A DNA stretch of 64,000 bases from CBDFMG01 sp965221205 [NCBI: bacterium] (GTDB lineage Bacteria > SM23-31). The notes beneath the pieces were generated by a model. It worked only from the letters and a program-made list of their open reading frames with translations. It made no database searches and had not been told where the DNA came from. Every line of letters starts with the position of its first letter. Position 1 is the first letter of the stretch. The DNA is taken from contig OZ244870.1 of NCBI GenBank assembly GCA_965221205.1, positions 1,054,001 through 1,118,000 of the forward strand, written 5' to 3'. This document shows positions 45,855 through 55,710 of the stretch, piece by piece. Position numbers and translations under genes: made by a program.

Positions 45855-46522
45855 CTACACGAATCCTTTCTCGACGAGCGTACTGCCCTTGGACGTGACG
45901 ACATGCTTCTGACCGGAGCCGTCTACTATACGACACCAGCTCTCCGATACCAGCTCTCCGATACCAGCTCGGCTTCGACACCAACGCGCTCAAGGCGAAA
46001 GGAAAATCCGCCATACATTCCCGGCACCGGGAACCACATTTCAGGTCTGTCCAATTCCAGCAACGGTTCCAGGACCGGGAGTCGCAGCTGATTCTGATCT
46101 ACCAGCTTTCCCGCTCACTCACGAATGACCTCATGGAAATGAGCCTGAATTGTGAGAAGCACTCCGACCAGCACGTGCCGTTGATACTGCGGCTTGAGCT
46201 TGGGCAGAAGAGGTTGATGGCCCTGCTTCCTCGCGATGTCGACGGGTCGTTCACCGCGCGCGTTCCGAAGCGTGCGCCAAGCACCCAACTCAATCAAACG
46301 ATCGATGACGTCCATCGGTGCCCCGCCGTGAGCCGCTTGATGCAACGGCGTATACAAAGATGGCCCGGATGGCCGAGTCGCGTTCACCAACATTTCATGC
46401 TCGGAGAGTAACTCAAGCATCCGTGGCCAGTTGTAGTCCCTTGAAACGTCCGCAAGCGTGTGTCGAAGCTGTACATCCAGTATGGACTCCGTCTTTGTTA
46501 TACCGTCCCAAATGGCAGCCAT
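45855..46522 (-). pseudogene. Broken GC-rich ankyrin-repeat protein
   Basis: Starting near 46522 (MAAIWDGITKTESILDVQL), the frame shows ankyrin-like repeats: PSLYTPLHQAAHGGAPMDVI and GERPVDIARKQGHQ. A shift near 46125 leads to ELDRPEMWFPVPGMYGGFS. A 14-bp tandem duplication at 45935-45962 shifts the frame again before SESWCRIVDGSGQKHVVTS and the stop at 45855. The whole segment is GC-rich against medium-GC neighbours, so it was acquired and has decayed. Function of the intact family is not known to me. Confidence 0.7.
45935..45962. repeat. 14-bp tandem duplication inside the ankyrin relic
   Basis: ACCAGCTCTCCGAT occurs twice in a row (45935-45948, 45949-45962) with a partial third copy. Because 14 is not a multiple of 3 it breaks the reading frame. 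Confidence 0.85.
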
Positions 46523-46728
46523 GGCCTTTTTTGGCTCCTTCCTACGCCCCGGCCTGGAGAGGGCGGCGTTGCACGAGCGGCTGAAGGGCGCCACCGGCGA
46601 GTGTACCGCGCGACACTCAATAAGTTTTTAAGTTTATTTGACACTATGCTATAAAGAATAGAACTATATACACAACAGACAAATACTATTGTGTTTGCCA
46701 ATCCGATTTTTGAAATAATATAATCCAT
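46498..46728 (-). pseudogene. Small membrane protein gene truncated by the GC-rich insert
   Basis: A good Shine-Dalgarno (GAGGA) precedes an ATG at 46728. The first about 37 codons are AT-rich and hydrophobic (IVFVCCVYSSILYSIV), then the frame runs into the GC-rich foreign segment at about 46618 and loses sense. This marks the right edge of that insert. Function unknown. Confidence 0.45.
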
Positions 46729-46906
46729 GATAATTCCTCACACAGAATTGTATCAAAATGAATCAGGGTACTCCCTAATATACGCCTTATGCTTTACTTC
46801 CCATTCATCATTTAATCTCTTTATAAGCTCTTTATCTATTATGTTAACCTTCAAATACGAGTCATTCGCCCTCTCAGGAAATTCAAGCAGCTTGTTTATA
46901 CATCAC

Positions 46907-46946
46907 AAAACTGCGTCGCCCTGGTATATCAGAGCGGCGCAGTTTT
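46907..46946. terminator. Hairpin terminator near the end of amt
   Basis: AAAACTGCG...CGC (from 46907) pairs with GCG.CGCAGTTTT (to 46946), with T-rich flanks on both strands. It lies about 60 bases past the amt stop on the minus strand. Confidence 0.7.
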
Positions 46947-47006
46947 ATTAAAATTAAACACCTTTGTCTATCGTGAATGTACATTGCTTGATGTACAGAA
47001 TAACAT

Positions 47007-48221
47007 CTACTCGTACGCAACTTCTCCGTGCAACACATCATCAACACCAATCTCTTCTTCTTCTTTTGAAACTTTGACAGGTGTAATGAAATTGATCACT
47101 TTCAGCATGATATACGTGAAGGCAAAACAGTAAATGCCGACAACAAGCACCGCAACGGTTTCAGTTATGAAAAAGCCGAATCCGCCACCAGTAAAAAGCC
47201 CGTTTGTCTCAACAACCGGATTCACGGCGTTTGATGCAAACATACCAAGCATAATAATTCCGAGCGTACCGCCGACACCGTGAACTCCCCATACATCGAG
47301 GGCATCATCCCATTGCAATTTATTCTTGAGAGCTACCGCAAAATAGCAGATACCGCCGGCTGCAATTCCAATGATTGCCGCGCTGCTGACAGACACAAAT
47401 CCTGCGGCAGGTGTGATTGTTGCCAGCCCGGCAATTGCTCCGGTAAGAAGTCCGACAAATTTGGGCTTATTCTCAAGAAACCATGAAAAAATAAGCCACG
47501 TTATAGCGGCAAACGAGGCAGCGACATCGGTATTAATGAATGCTATTGCAGTGATATTGTCGACTTGGAGCTGACTCCCCGCATTAAAACCGTACCACCC
47601 GAACCAGAGCAGACCGGTACCAAGAGCGACCAGAGGAATGCTGTGGGGACCTCGATCTTTAACTTTTCTTCTGCCAACATAAAAGACCGATGCGAGCGCT
47701 GCCATACCAGCGCTTGCATGCACAACAATGCCACCCGCAAAATCAAGGACTCCCATTTTGGCAAGGAGACCGCCGCCCCATACCATATGTACGAGCGGGA
47801 AATATACAAACAACAGCCATAGAGTCAGAAACAGCATATATGCAGGAAATCGGACACGGTTCGTGAAAGCACCGGTAATCAACGCAGGAGTGATAATGGC
47901 AAACATCATCTGGTACGCAACGAAAACATACAGTGGTATGGCATTATTTCCGGTAAAAACATCATTTACCGATGTCCCCGCCAGAAATGCAAGATCCAAA
48001 TTGCCGATTAATCCGCCTTCACCACCGCTGAAACAGAGCGAGTACCCGCAGACAAACCACAATACAGTTGTCCAACCAAGTGAGACATAACTCTGAATCA
48101 TAATCGCAAGGACACTTTTTCTACCGACAAGCCCGCCGTAAAAAAACGCTAAACCCGGCGTCATTAACATAACAAGGCTTGTTGCGACAAGCATAAAACC
48201 AGTGCTTCCGGAATCGATCAT
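47007..48221 (-). CDS. amt: Ammonium transporter (Amt family)
   Basis: 404 aa with eleven predicted membrane helices. The family is clear from GLAFFYGGLVGRKSVL, DFAGGIVVHASAGMAALAS (with the first channel His), LLWFGWYGFNAGS and WGVHGVGGTLGIIMLG (second channel His). It imports ammonium across the cytoplasmic membrane. GAGGAG precedes the ATG at 48221. Amt genes are usually followed by a PII gene (glnK), and none is adjacent here. The C-terminal tail ends DDVLHGEVAYE, as in GlnK-regulated members, so a PII protein elsewhere is likely. Confidence 0.95.
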   Translation of the reverse strand: MIDSGSTGFMLVATSLVMLMTPGLAFFYGGLVGRKSVLAIMIQSYVSLGWTTVLWFVCGYSLCFSGGEGGLIGNLDLAFLAGTSVNDVFTGNNAIPLYVFVAYQMMFAIITPALITGAFTNRVRFPAYMLFLTLWLLFVYFPLVHMVWGGGLLAKMGVLDFAGGIVVHASAGMAALASVFYVGRRKVKDRGPHSIPLVALGTGLLWFGWYGFNAGSQLQVDNITAIAFINTDVAASFAAITWLIFSWFLENKPKFVGLLTGAIAGLATITPAAGFVSVSSAAIIGIAAGGICYFAVALKNKLQWDDALDVWGVHGVGGTLGIIMLGMFASNAVNPVVETNGLFTGGGFGFFITETVAVLVVGIYCFAFTYIMLKVINFITPVKVSKEEEEIGVDDVLHGEVAYE

Positions 48222-48775
48222 AATACTCTCCTCTGTTTAGTTATTTGAGAAATTCAATACCAAATACATACAGGAATATACGTACTCCGTACAGTGGCAA
48301 CCGTCTGTTTCTTTTCAACGGTCATGCAACAAATGTAGATATGGAATTTGGTAAAAGCTAATTCATCTAAAATCAATAAGGCGGTTGAAGATTGAGCTAA
48401 CTAAGAACGTATTTCTGTGAAAAAGTAAGAAAATCCATACAGAGTCAGAATGTTTTGCTGTACAAAAACCCGCCTCTGCTGAATAATCGCAGGTGCAAAT
48501 ATAAATGTGTACAATTACAAATGCAAGAAAAATAATTTTAATACTTTTATCAACAGTATATAGAGGGGGCATTGTCAATATATCCGATTAAATTACGAAT
48601 GATTTGCAAAATACGAATGATTTGCAAAAATGGTAATTTTAATTAAACTATATATTCGTCAAAAATTCGTATATTATATTTAGAAATATCTGTTTGCACA
48701 ATGAGCGATACGCACATATATTATGGTCTCAATCCACGCAATGATTTATAACCATTTAAGAAAAAGGTGATCAAG
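48222..48775. other. Divergent intergenic region with an 18-bp tandem repeat
   Basis: Separates amt (minus) from the M61 gene (plus). It holds two adjacent copies of TACGAATGATTTGCAAAA (48594-48611 and 48612-48629). No gene is seen. Either neighbour may be controlled from here, but no firm promoter could be chosen. Confidence 0.6.
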
Positions 48776-50635
48776 ATGTTCACTCGAACCATAAGTATCT
48801 TCTTTTTTCTTTTACTGTGGCTATCCTTCGGGATCGCACAGGACAGAAGCAAGATTGTCTACAATATATCGTTCGAAAATGCCGTCCACCATGAGGCTGA
48901 AGTATCGGTAACATTTGTTGATATTCCGAGTGAAACACTTGAGCTGCGAATGAGCAGGTCGTCCCCTGGACGGTATGCTCTTCACGAATTCGGAAAGAAT
49001 GTCTACTCGATCAAAGCTGTTGATGGGAACGGGAGTGCATTGACCATAGACCGGCCGAATCCCTATCAATGGAATGTTTCGGGCCATAACGGAACTGTTA
49101 TTACGGTAACCTATACACTCTTTGCCGACCACGCAGACGGTACCTATTCGGGAATCGACGAAACTCATGCACACCTCAATATGCCGGCCACCTTTATGTG
49201 GGCACAAGGGATGGAAAACGTACCGATAGAGATCACCTTTCAATCACGTACGGAATCGAACTGGCGGGTGGCAACACAACTCCCCAAAAACTCCTTTGAT
49301 GAGATCTATTTTGCACCCGACCTCTACTATTTTCTCGACAGTCCGACAGAATTGAGCGATTATTCTATCCGGGAATGGACTGTAGAAAACGGTGGGAGAG
49401 ATGCCGTCATCCGGCTTGTTGTTCATCATGACGGAACCGAAACTGAAATAGATGCCCTTCGTGATATGATAGAGCCTGTCATGAAAGAACAGAAAGTAGT
49501 GTTCGGAGAATATCCCGAGTTCGATTACGGCACCTATACCTTCCTTGCATGCTATTTGCCCTATGTGTCGGGCGACGGAATGGAGCACCGAAACTCCACA
49601 ATATTGACAACAATAAGGCCCCTCAGGTCAGGTATGTCGGATCATCTCGGCACTGCGTCACATGAGTTTTTTCACGCCTGGAATGTCGAGCGCATTCGAC
49701 CGAGAACTCTCGAACCATTCAATTTTGAAGAAGCGAATATGTCGGGGGAACTCTGGTTTGCAGAAGGGTTTACCAGCTATTACGGCGATCTGACGATAAA
49801 GCGGGCTGGGCTAATGAGTATTGAGGAGTACGCATCGTCGCTCGCAAGCAGACACAACGACGATAATCTCAATGCAGTCATCAACGGTGTCGGCCGTCAA
49901 TTCCACTCACCTGTGGAGATGAGCCAGCAGTCTCCGTTTGTTGATGCAGCACGATCGGTCGATGCGGTCAACAGAGACAACACCTTTATCTCGTATTATA
50001 CGTACGGTAAAGTGATTGCACTGGGTCTCGATCTGACACTTCGGACGCAGTTTGGACTCACACTCGATGACTATATGGAAGCAGTATGGGAAAGTCAAGG
50101 CAAAATGGAATTTCCTTATACTATAGCAGATCTCGAGTCGATTCTGGGGCGTGTTACCGGTGACCGGGGATTCGCGGCATCATTCTTTCAGCATTTTGTA
50201 AACGGTCGTGATGTCATCGACTATAAAAGACTGCTTGACAGAGCCGGATTTTTACTCCGAAGGGCCTATCCGGGACAACCGGTACTCGGCAAAGCACCGC
50301 TTCAATTCGGTAACAGCGGAGCGGTGATCGGTTCGTACACGGCTATTGGAAGCCCGCTTTATAGTGCGGGCCTCGATAAAGGTGATGTGATCCTGTCAAT
50401 TGACGGCACACGGATTGTCGGTAAAGGAAGCCTTGATGACATTTTGGAATCGCAGCGTCCCGGAGATACCATTATAATACACTATGTTACAAGGGCAGGA
50501 GTCGAAAAGACAACCACGCTCAGACTAACAGCCCACGACCGTTATGAGGTTGTTCTGTACGAAGATGCGTCACTTCCCGTAACCGATGCGATGCAGGCAT
50601 TCCGGAAGTCATGGCTCGACTCGAAGGCCAAATAA
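48776..50635 (+). CDS. Secreted M61 family glycyl aminopeptidase-like protein with PDZ domain
   Basis: Zinc aminopeptidase, exported. The ATG at 48776 has AAAAAGG eight bases upstream and opens a signal peptide ending FGIAQ (a GTG three codons earlier is less likely). Residues about 25-190 form the N-terminal beta domain. The zinc motif is H296-EFF-H300-AWN with E330 in WFAEGFTSYY. A PDZ domain lies near residues 515-600 (GSPLYSAGLDKGDVILSIDG). 619 aa is normal for the family. It fits the peptide-degrading character of the window. Confidence 0.92.
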   Translation: MFTRTISIFFFLLLWLSFGIAQDRSKIVYNISFENAVHHEAEVSVTFVDIPSETLELRMSRSSPGRYALHEFGKNVYSIKAVDGNGSALTIDRPNPYQWNVSGHNGTVITVTYTLFADHADGTYSGIDETHAHLNMPATFMWAQGMENVPIEITFQSRTESNWRVATQLPKNSFDEIYFAPDLYYFLDSPTELSDYSIREWTVENGGRDAVIRLVVHHDGTETEIDALRDMIEPVMKEQKVVFGEYPEFDYGTYTFLACYLPYVSGDGMEHRNSTILTTIRPLRSGMSDHLGTASHEFFHAWNVERIRPRTLEPFNFEEANMSGELWFAEGFTSYYGDLTIKRAGLMSIEEYASSLASRHNDDNLNAVINGVGRQFHSPVEMSQQSPFVDAARSVDAVNRDNTFISYYTYGKVIALGLDLTLRTQFGLTLDDYMEAVWESQGKMEFPYTIADLESILGRVTGDRGFAASFFQHFVNGRDVIDYKRLLDRAGFLLRRAYPGQPVLGKAPLQFGNSGAVIGSYTAIGSPLYSAGLDKGDVILSIDGTRIVGKGSLDDILESQRPGDTIIIHYVTRAGVEKTTTLRLTAHDRYEVVLYEDASLPVTDAMQAFRKSWLDSKAK

Positions 50636-50811
50636 CGAATAAACCAAACAACAAATTACTACTACAGAACGGAATGTGAATACGACAGTTGGAATTTAAC
50701 GGAACAGAAGAGAACAATGGTCAAGCATACGGTTGCTACGATACTTGTCTTACTTTAGTTTTACACAATTTTTTTCTGAAAGCCCCGCACAGGAGCCTAT
50801 AAGAATAAGTG

Positions 50812-50837
50812 GTCTCTTTTTCGGAGACTATTTTTTT
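50812..50837 (+). terminator. Terminator after the M61 gene
   Basis: GTCTC (50812-50816) and GAGAC (50824-50828) hairpin followed by a run of seven T. Confidence 0.65.
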
Positions 50838-50929
50838 ATGGCAATAAGCCATAATGAAGACCTTGAGAGTGAAAAATGCCTTCTGGATACGCCGGATTTA
50901 TCTCCGGCTTGATAGAAACCTTGATGAAT

Positions 50930-51685
50930 AAAATGCAATCCGGGTCAATTTCGAGATGGAATCGCCCGGCGATTTTGTGACCAAATCAAAAATAACCTCG
51001 ACAGTACGCGATGCTTATCTACGCTGATTGTTCGGACGGCACGCCCTCTATGCAGGGATCTCCATCACACCGCTCTATCGAATGTTGGAACGGTTCTGGG
51101 GGTACTGGGCAGTCGAACTCCCGGCATCGGGGCCTCAGCGGTTCGGAGATTCGCGCGATTTCTGCCTATCGCTGCGCGGCTCATTTTTTACTGATGATAA
51201 GTTCACGTACCATCTTATGCTGGCGAACGTCAATGCGAACAGTTTGGAAGTAGGGCAAGGGAAGAATATCTATGCCTCTCTGGCATACTGGCCAGACAAA
51301 GAATCGACGGTTGAATTCTATGCAGATTACGATTGTGATGAGAGATACCTACCGTCTGGGATTTCAGGTAGCGCTTCAGTAGCGGGAGAGCAACGGCAAT
51401 CCCGATGACGACCTGCTGCGAATCATTTCGGTTTTTGGTTCCCGAAGTTTGCACGAGAAAGTCTGGAGATTTCTAAGGTATGACCGGAATTTCGATGCAA
51501 ATCCCGATGGAGAATCATTTGCATATTTTCCATTCGATGCCGCGGCAGGATCACACTTTATTGCAGCCGGATTCGATTACAAACTCGACGCAAAAATCAG
51601 CCTGATCCCCAATGTGGAGGCAGTTTGTTATAACAAAAACGGAGCAGATATCCGACCGGACGCCGATATCATGCCCCATGTATGA
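50930..51685 (+). pseudogene. Broken outer-membrane porin-like protein
   Basis: From about 50954 the frame reads SPGDFVTKSKITSTVRDAYL, meets TGA at 51025, and continues in frame with FGRHALYAGISITPLYRM and AYWPDKESTVEFYADYDCDE. A shift near 51400 leads to FDAAAGSHFIAAGFDYKLDA and the end at 51685. This is the strand pattern of a porin, with several stops and a shift and no proper start or signal peptide. The TGA is not followed by a SECIS-like hairpin. Confidence 0.65.
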
Positions 51686-51750
51686 CACTGTATTTTGTGT
51701 TTTGATTACGTGACAAACTGAGAAAAAATCTAATTCTTAATTAGTAAGCA

Positions 51751-51796
51751 AAAAAGGCGCAGTATCTAATACACAATACTGCACCTTTTTATTTTT
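51751..51796. terminator. Bidirectional terminator
   Basis: AAAAAGG.GCAGTAT (from 51751) pairs with ATACTGC.CCTTTTT (to about 51790), with A-run and T-run on either side. It serves the M24 gene on the minus strand and the porin relic on the plus strand. Confidence 0.75.
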
Positions 51797-51825
51797 AGGC
51801 GTTTGATGACTGTCTTACCAATTAT

Positions 51826-53175
51826 CTAATGAATAATAATAATTTCCTCGTTAAAAGGATAGAGTGGTTCGACACCTTTATTTGTCACGATCGAATTATC
51901 CTCAAGGTTGATGCTCAGAACACGGCTCCATTCCGGTACCCATGTATGTACCATGAATTCCAGCGAGAACAAATGGTTTTCCTGAATGGTGAACTGACGC
52001 CGGTATGGGCGGAACGGTGCCATAGAGGCGCCAACGGCGAATTCACTCCGGCCATTGTTCCCGACTGGATGGCAGTCGACCGAAACACCCGACTGTTCCG
52101 AATCACCGATTGCACTGACCAGTACTCTATCCATCGATCCGATATCGGTAAACGGTGTGTATATATAATCCGCATCTTCCAGACCTGACACCATTTTCTC
52201 AAGTGTCTCTCCGCCGGTCTGCCCGACATAGATGGCTTTCCGGAGGATATCACGGGCGATCTGAGCGCGCTCCCATGCTTTCTTGAGTCCGGCTGGAATA
52301 TCGACCTCATCCTCTTTCAGAATATAGCCATACCGTTTATAGTCTGTGCCGAAGTTCAGGTAGGTGATGCCGAAATCCCACCCCAGAAAATCACCCCGTC
52401 GGTAGACATCACCGTGCTCTTCACGGGGAACGCCGGATTGAGTAACACCGGGCGCAGACGGACCACGCGACACGGTTATAAGATTGTGTTCCATAAGCTG
52501 ATCCTGTACCCACCAGCCGAGGTCTTCTCTCGTTGTGACATTCGGGACAATCCGTCGGTACGCTTCTTCCATGATTCGCCGCTGAATCTCGGCCATATGT
52601 CCGTAAGCAAGGACTTCAGACTGGACTCTCCGCACACGGAAATCCATCATAAACCGCTCAGCAGACACAACCCGGTCAGCATACTTTTCACCGAGGAATT
52701 TCATCATTCTGTGATAAGCAGTATACTGCAGTGAATTCGACGCGGGAAGCCAATCGGAGATTTCAATAGCAATTCTGTCAGGATCGCGCTCGGCTACAAA
52801 CTCGCCTAGATCGGCTTCATGCCCGAATATATCGTACAACTCACGATCACCGCTGCCGCCGAGAACGGCACGCTCGATTCTGTCACCGCCCCGGTCGGTG
52901 AAGATGAAAAAATTCAACGTATCTGTTACAGACCAGTGCGGATAAGCACCGATATCGTGAGCAAGAATATCAGGCAATCCCTCGGTTGCCACGTGGATCC
53001 ACATGTCGATGTCGTGGTCCCGCATAGCGCCGGGCAACACAAGGTTGAGCTTCTCTTTCTGAATCATTTTCATCCATTCGTAACGCGCTCGTGCCTCGCT
53101 CTGCGCCCGCACATCACTCCCGTACAGGAGTGCACAGACAGAAAGCAGTACCAGAAAAAACTTCACTGTACGCAT
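51826..53175 (-). CDS. Secreted M24 family metallopeptidase, paralogue 3
   Basis: 449 aa from ATG 53175, which follows GGAAGG and opens a signal peptide (MRTVKFFLVLLSVCALLYG). A longer frame upstream lacks a ribosome site. The M24 pattern resembles the genes at 26.3 and 27.9 kb: WDFGITYLNFGTD, VDCHPVG, FSLEFMVHT and LEDNSIVT. The N-terminal block (YEWMKMIQKEKLNLVLPGAM) is also shared. Likely exopeptidase or prolidase-like hydrolase outside the cytoplasm; substrate unknown. Confidence 0.87.
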   Translation of the reverse strand: MRTVKFFLVLLSVCALLYGSDVRAQSEARARYEWMKMIQKEKLNLVLPGAMRDHDIDMWIHVATEGLPDILAHDIGAYPHWSVTDTLNFFIFTDRGGDRIERAVLGGSGDRELYDIFGHEADLGEFVAERDPDRIAIEISDWLPASNSLQYTAYHRMMKFLGEKYADRVVSAERFMMDFRVRRVQSEVLAYGHMAEIQRRIMEEAYRRIVPNVTTREDLGWWVQDQLMEHNLITVSRGPSAPGVTQSGVPREEHGDVYRRGDFLGWDFGITYLNFGTDYKRYGYILKEDEVDIPAGLKKAWERAQIARDILRKAIYVGQTGGETLEKMVSGLEDADYIYTPFTDIGSMDRVLVSAIGDSEQSGVSVDCHPVGNNGRSEFAVGASMAPFRPYRRQFTIQENHLFSLEFMVHTWVPEWSRVLSINLEDNSIVTNKGVEPLYPFNEEIIIIH

Positions 53176-53384
53176 TGTAATACCTTCCCATATTAGTGTT
53201 ACGATTCCTCTTTTAAGGGAATAGTCGGTATAAAAAGAGCAGAATCGATCTGTAGATAATAGTATTGGTTGCAATTAATGACATTATTTAGAATAAATGA
53301 GAAGTAGTGACGGTTGTAATAGTACGGGAAAAGAGTGAGAGAGTCAAGAAAAGATTCGGCAATGAATCAATTTTAAATAATTTC

Positions 53385-53422
53385 GTCATCGCGAGGAGTG
53401 AAGCGACGTGGCAATCTCCGAG
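53385..53422. repeat. Short intergenic repeat of a type often dispersed in genomes
   Basis: GTCATCGCGAGGAGTGAAGC, continuing as GACGTGGCAATCTCC, lies in a non-coding gap. Sequences of this form are common dispersed intergenic repeats in several bacteria. Only one copy is seen in this window. Confidence 0.45.
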
Positions 53423-53471
53423 ATGATAAATTATATTGTGTTGAGACAATATTGCACCACTAACAGATATA

Positions 53472-53975
53472 TTATGTCTTTTCGGTTTTGTAGAGTTTGA
53501 AGCCGTGTTTGTGGTAGTTATCGAGTGCATTCGGGTGGTCTTCGGTGCAGGTATGAACCCAGACACGGGTGGTCTGTGGGTATGACCAGGCTTGCTCAAC
53601 AGCTGCTGAAAGGAGCGGCCTGCCAAGCCCTTTTCCGATGAACATGGGCAGAAGGCCGAAGTAGACAATTTCGACATTTCCGCCATCCTGAGATTGCAGT
53701 TCAAAAAATCCGGCGGTTTCACCATTCATATACCCGAGCCACGTTTCCAGACTCGGATCATGAGAATGCTGTAACCACTCTTCGTCAGACCATACAAGCC
53801 GGTCTGTCCATCCCCATTTTCTGCCGACTTCTTTATAGAACCGCTCGTTGATTTTCGGGTCAGGAGGTTTTACCATCAACACACTGAATCCCGTTGGTGA
53901 TTCCTCCTGCAGTATTGCATCACGGTTGAGCATTTCAAGATAATATGTTGTTAGACCAGCGGACATAGGATTCAC
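53472..53975 (-). CDS. GNAT family acetyltransferase
   Basis: 167 aa. The acetyl-CoA binding motif is visible as IVYFGLLPMFIGKGLGRPLLSA, with the usual V/I-x-x-x-x-x-GxGxG/A form near residues 105-130, followed by the late strand VHTCTEDHPNALDNYHKHGF. The N-terminal part (LVWSDEEWLQHSHDP) is family-like. It transfers an acetyl group to an unknown amine. The gene is separated from its neighbours and has no operon context that suggests a substrate. Confidence 0.88.
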   Translation of the reverse strand: MNPMSAGLTTYYLEMLNRDAILQEESPTGFSVLMVKPPDPKINERFYKEVGRKWGWTDRLVWSDEEWLQHSHDPSLETWLGYMNGETAGFFELQSQDGGNVEIVYFGLLPMFIGKGLGRPLLSAAVEQAWSYPQTTRVWVHTCTEDHPNALDNYHKHGFKLYKTEKT

Positions 53976-54009
53976 AGAGTTCAGTATTTATTCATTTACC
54001 ACAAAAACA

Positions 54010-54540
54010 TTATGAATGTTCACTTGTTTCATACGTAGTCTGCACAAGCCCGTTTGCATAGGATTTGGTTGCAACATGTCTTAGTTTCAGGTCATATTTT
54101 AACGGCCCGAACAGAGGAATGCCGTTACCAAGTAAAACCGGGATGGTCGTGATAATCAACTGGTCGACCATATCCGCATCTAAGAAAGACTGAATAGTCA
54201 AACCACCGTCTACGTAAATATGCTTTATTCCCGAATCGTAGACATACGAGACGACATCGTGCGGCGAACAATTTTTTACTTCCACATCATTAGTGAGTTC
54301 CTCAGGCAGGATCAATTCCTTTGTCGTCAGTACAATCACCTTCGTTCCGGAATATGGCCATGAGTCAAAACTCATGCATTTATCAAAGGTGTTTCTGCCA
54401 ATAATAATGACGTCGACTGAATTCACAAACACTGAATAACCGTAGTCATCCCCGGAAGCTTCTGCATTCAACCAATCGAGGTCTCCGTCCTGCCGGGCGA
54501 TATAGCCATCAAGACTCTGTGCAATAAATATCGATATTTT
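54010..54540 (-). pseudogene. DHFR/RibD-like reductase lacking a start codon
   Basis: The homologous protein begins at about 54540 with KISIFIAQSLDGYIARQDGD and continues DVIIIGRNTF, YVDGGLTIQSFL and IPVLLGNGIPLFGP to the stop at 54010. This is a dihydrofolate-reductase-like / RibD C-terminal domain protein. Upstream codons in this frame contain no ATG, GTG or TTG before the RsgA relic. The first internal start (54471) would remove the N-terminal strand and nucleotide-binding loop. Probably broken by a deletion that joined it to rsgA. Confidence 0.65.
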
Positions 54541-54544
54541 CGGT

Positions 54545-55609
54545 CTGTTCTTCGTCTGTTTTTCTTGAGTTTCATAACTGACTTATACATTTTCCCGAAC
54601 TCCCTGTCTTTCTGCAGTTTTTCCAGATAAGACATCTCGTTATAGTCCGATTCTTTTCCCATTTTTATGTGATTGTCGCACCGCTTCCGGGGGAGTCGTT
54701 GTCTTCCGACTGCCTGTAAGGCTGCAATCCTTATTTCATGAATATGGGTGCAGTCGCTGAGCCGGCATTCTTTCGATAGTTCCGCTATCTCAGAAAATGC
54801 CTCATCGAGACCCGATTCGACAGAGAACATGCCGAGTTCCCGGATACCGGGAGTATCCAATCATATCAATTGACGGTGTGATGTTGTGTGCCGCCCTCTG
54901 CTGTCCTTCTCGCGTACAGTCTGTATTTCGAAAAGCGGCTCACCGATGAGATTGTTAAGCGGCGTAGCCTTCCCGACACCAGATGAGCCTACAAGACAAT
55001 ACGTCTGCCCAGAAACAAGTAAATTTTGAACATCAGCAAATCCCATTCTATTCTTATTACTGAATGGATATATCGGTAGATGCGGCATTATGCTCTTAAT
55101 GTCTGCGATCCTGCTTTCAATGTCCTCCGGAGAAAATAAACGCTTTTGCTCAGCAGCACAACCGGCCGGATGCCGCCGTCGGAAATCATGACGAGATACC
55201 GTTCCAGCCGCCGGAGATTGAAATTCGCATCCAAAGATTGAACAATGAATGTCGTGTCGATATTTGCGGCAATAAGCTGAATATCGACCGTTTTTCCCGG
55301 TGTTTTTCTTTTGAGCAGGGATTTTCTCGGCAGAATTTCATGGATAATTGCCGAAGTGTTTTCATTGTAAAACTGCGCATATACCCAATCGCCGACCGTC
55401 GGAAAATCGAGCGGTGATTCGGTGCTGTAGGTTAATTTGCCGACCAGCTCCGCAAACACATCATACTCTTCATTGGTTACAACAAAGCTGTCTTTATGGA
55501 CGGCAATCACTCTCGCCAGTTCGAATTCTGTCAGTTTCACCGTGTCGGTATTATCCTGAAACCAGGAATCAAAACCAGGATTTTTCAGAGTATCAGTTGC
55601 TACTTTCAC
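54545..55609 (-). pseudogene. Broken RsgA-like ribosome-assembly GTPase
   Basis: Three frames in order. 55609-55088 holds the OB-fold N-terminus (ELARVIAVHKDSFVV, then FPTVGDWVYA). 55088-54861 has the GTPase P-loop, GSSGVGKATPLNNLIG, in which the usual KST is KAT. 54860-54468 has MDTPGIRELG and the zinc knuckle CRLSDCTHIHE, with the last Cys region altered (EIRIA for EPGCA). The gene has several shifts and mutated key residues, so it is inactive. A working rsgA is presumably elsewhere. Confidence 0.78.
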
Positions 55610-55710
55610 GAGAAATGCTAATAATTACAAATAAAATGAGGTTTCAAATTTAAAAACAGTGCATCTTACTATTTTTCACCGAATCTTTCAAGAGAAAATA
55701 GTATTAAAAA

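Noticed and set aside
51025-51027. In-frame TGA in the porin relic as a second selenocysteine codon
   Set aside because: It lies in a beta-barrel sequence where Trp is expected, has no SECIS-like hairpin after it, and the gene has another frameshift.
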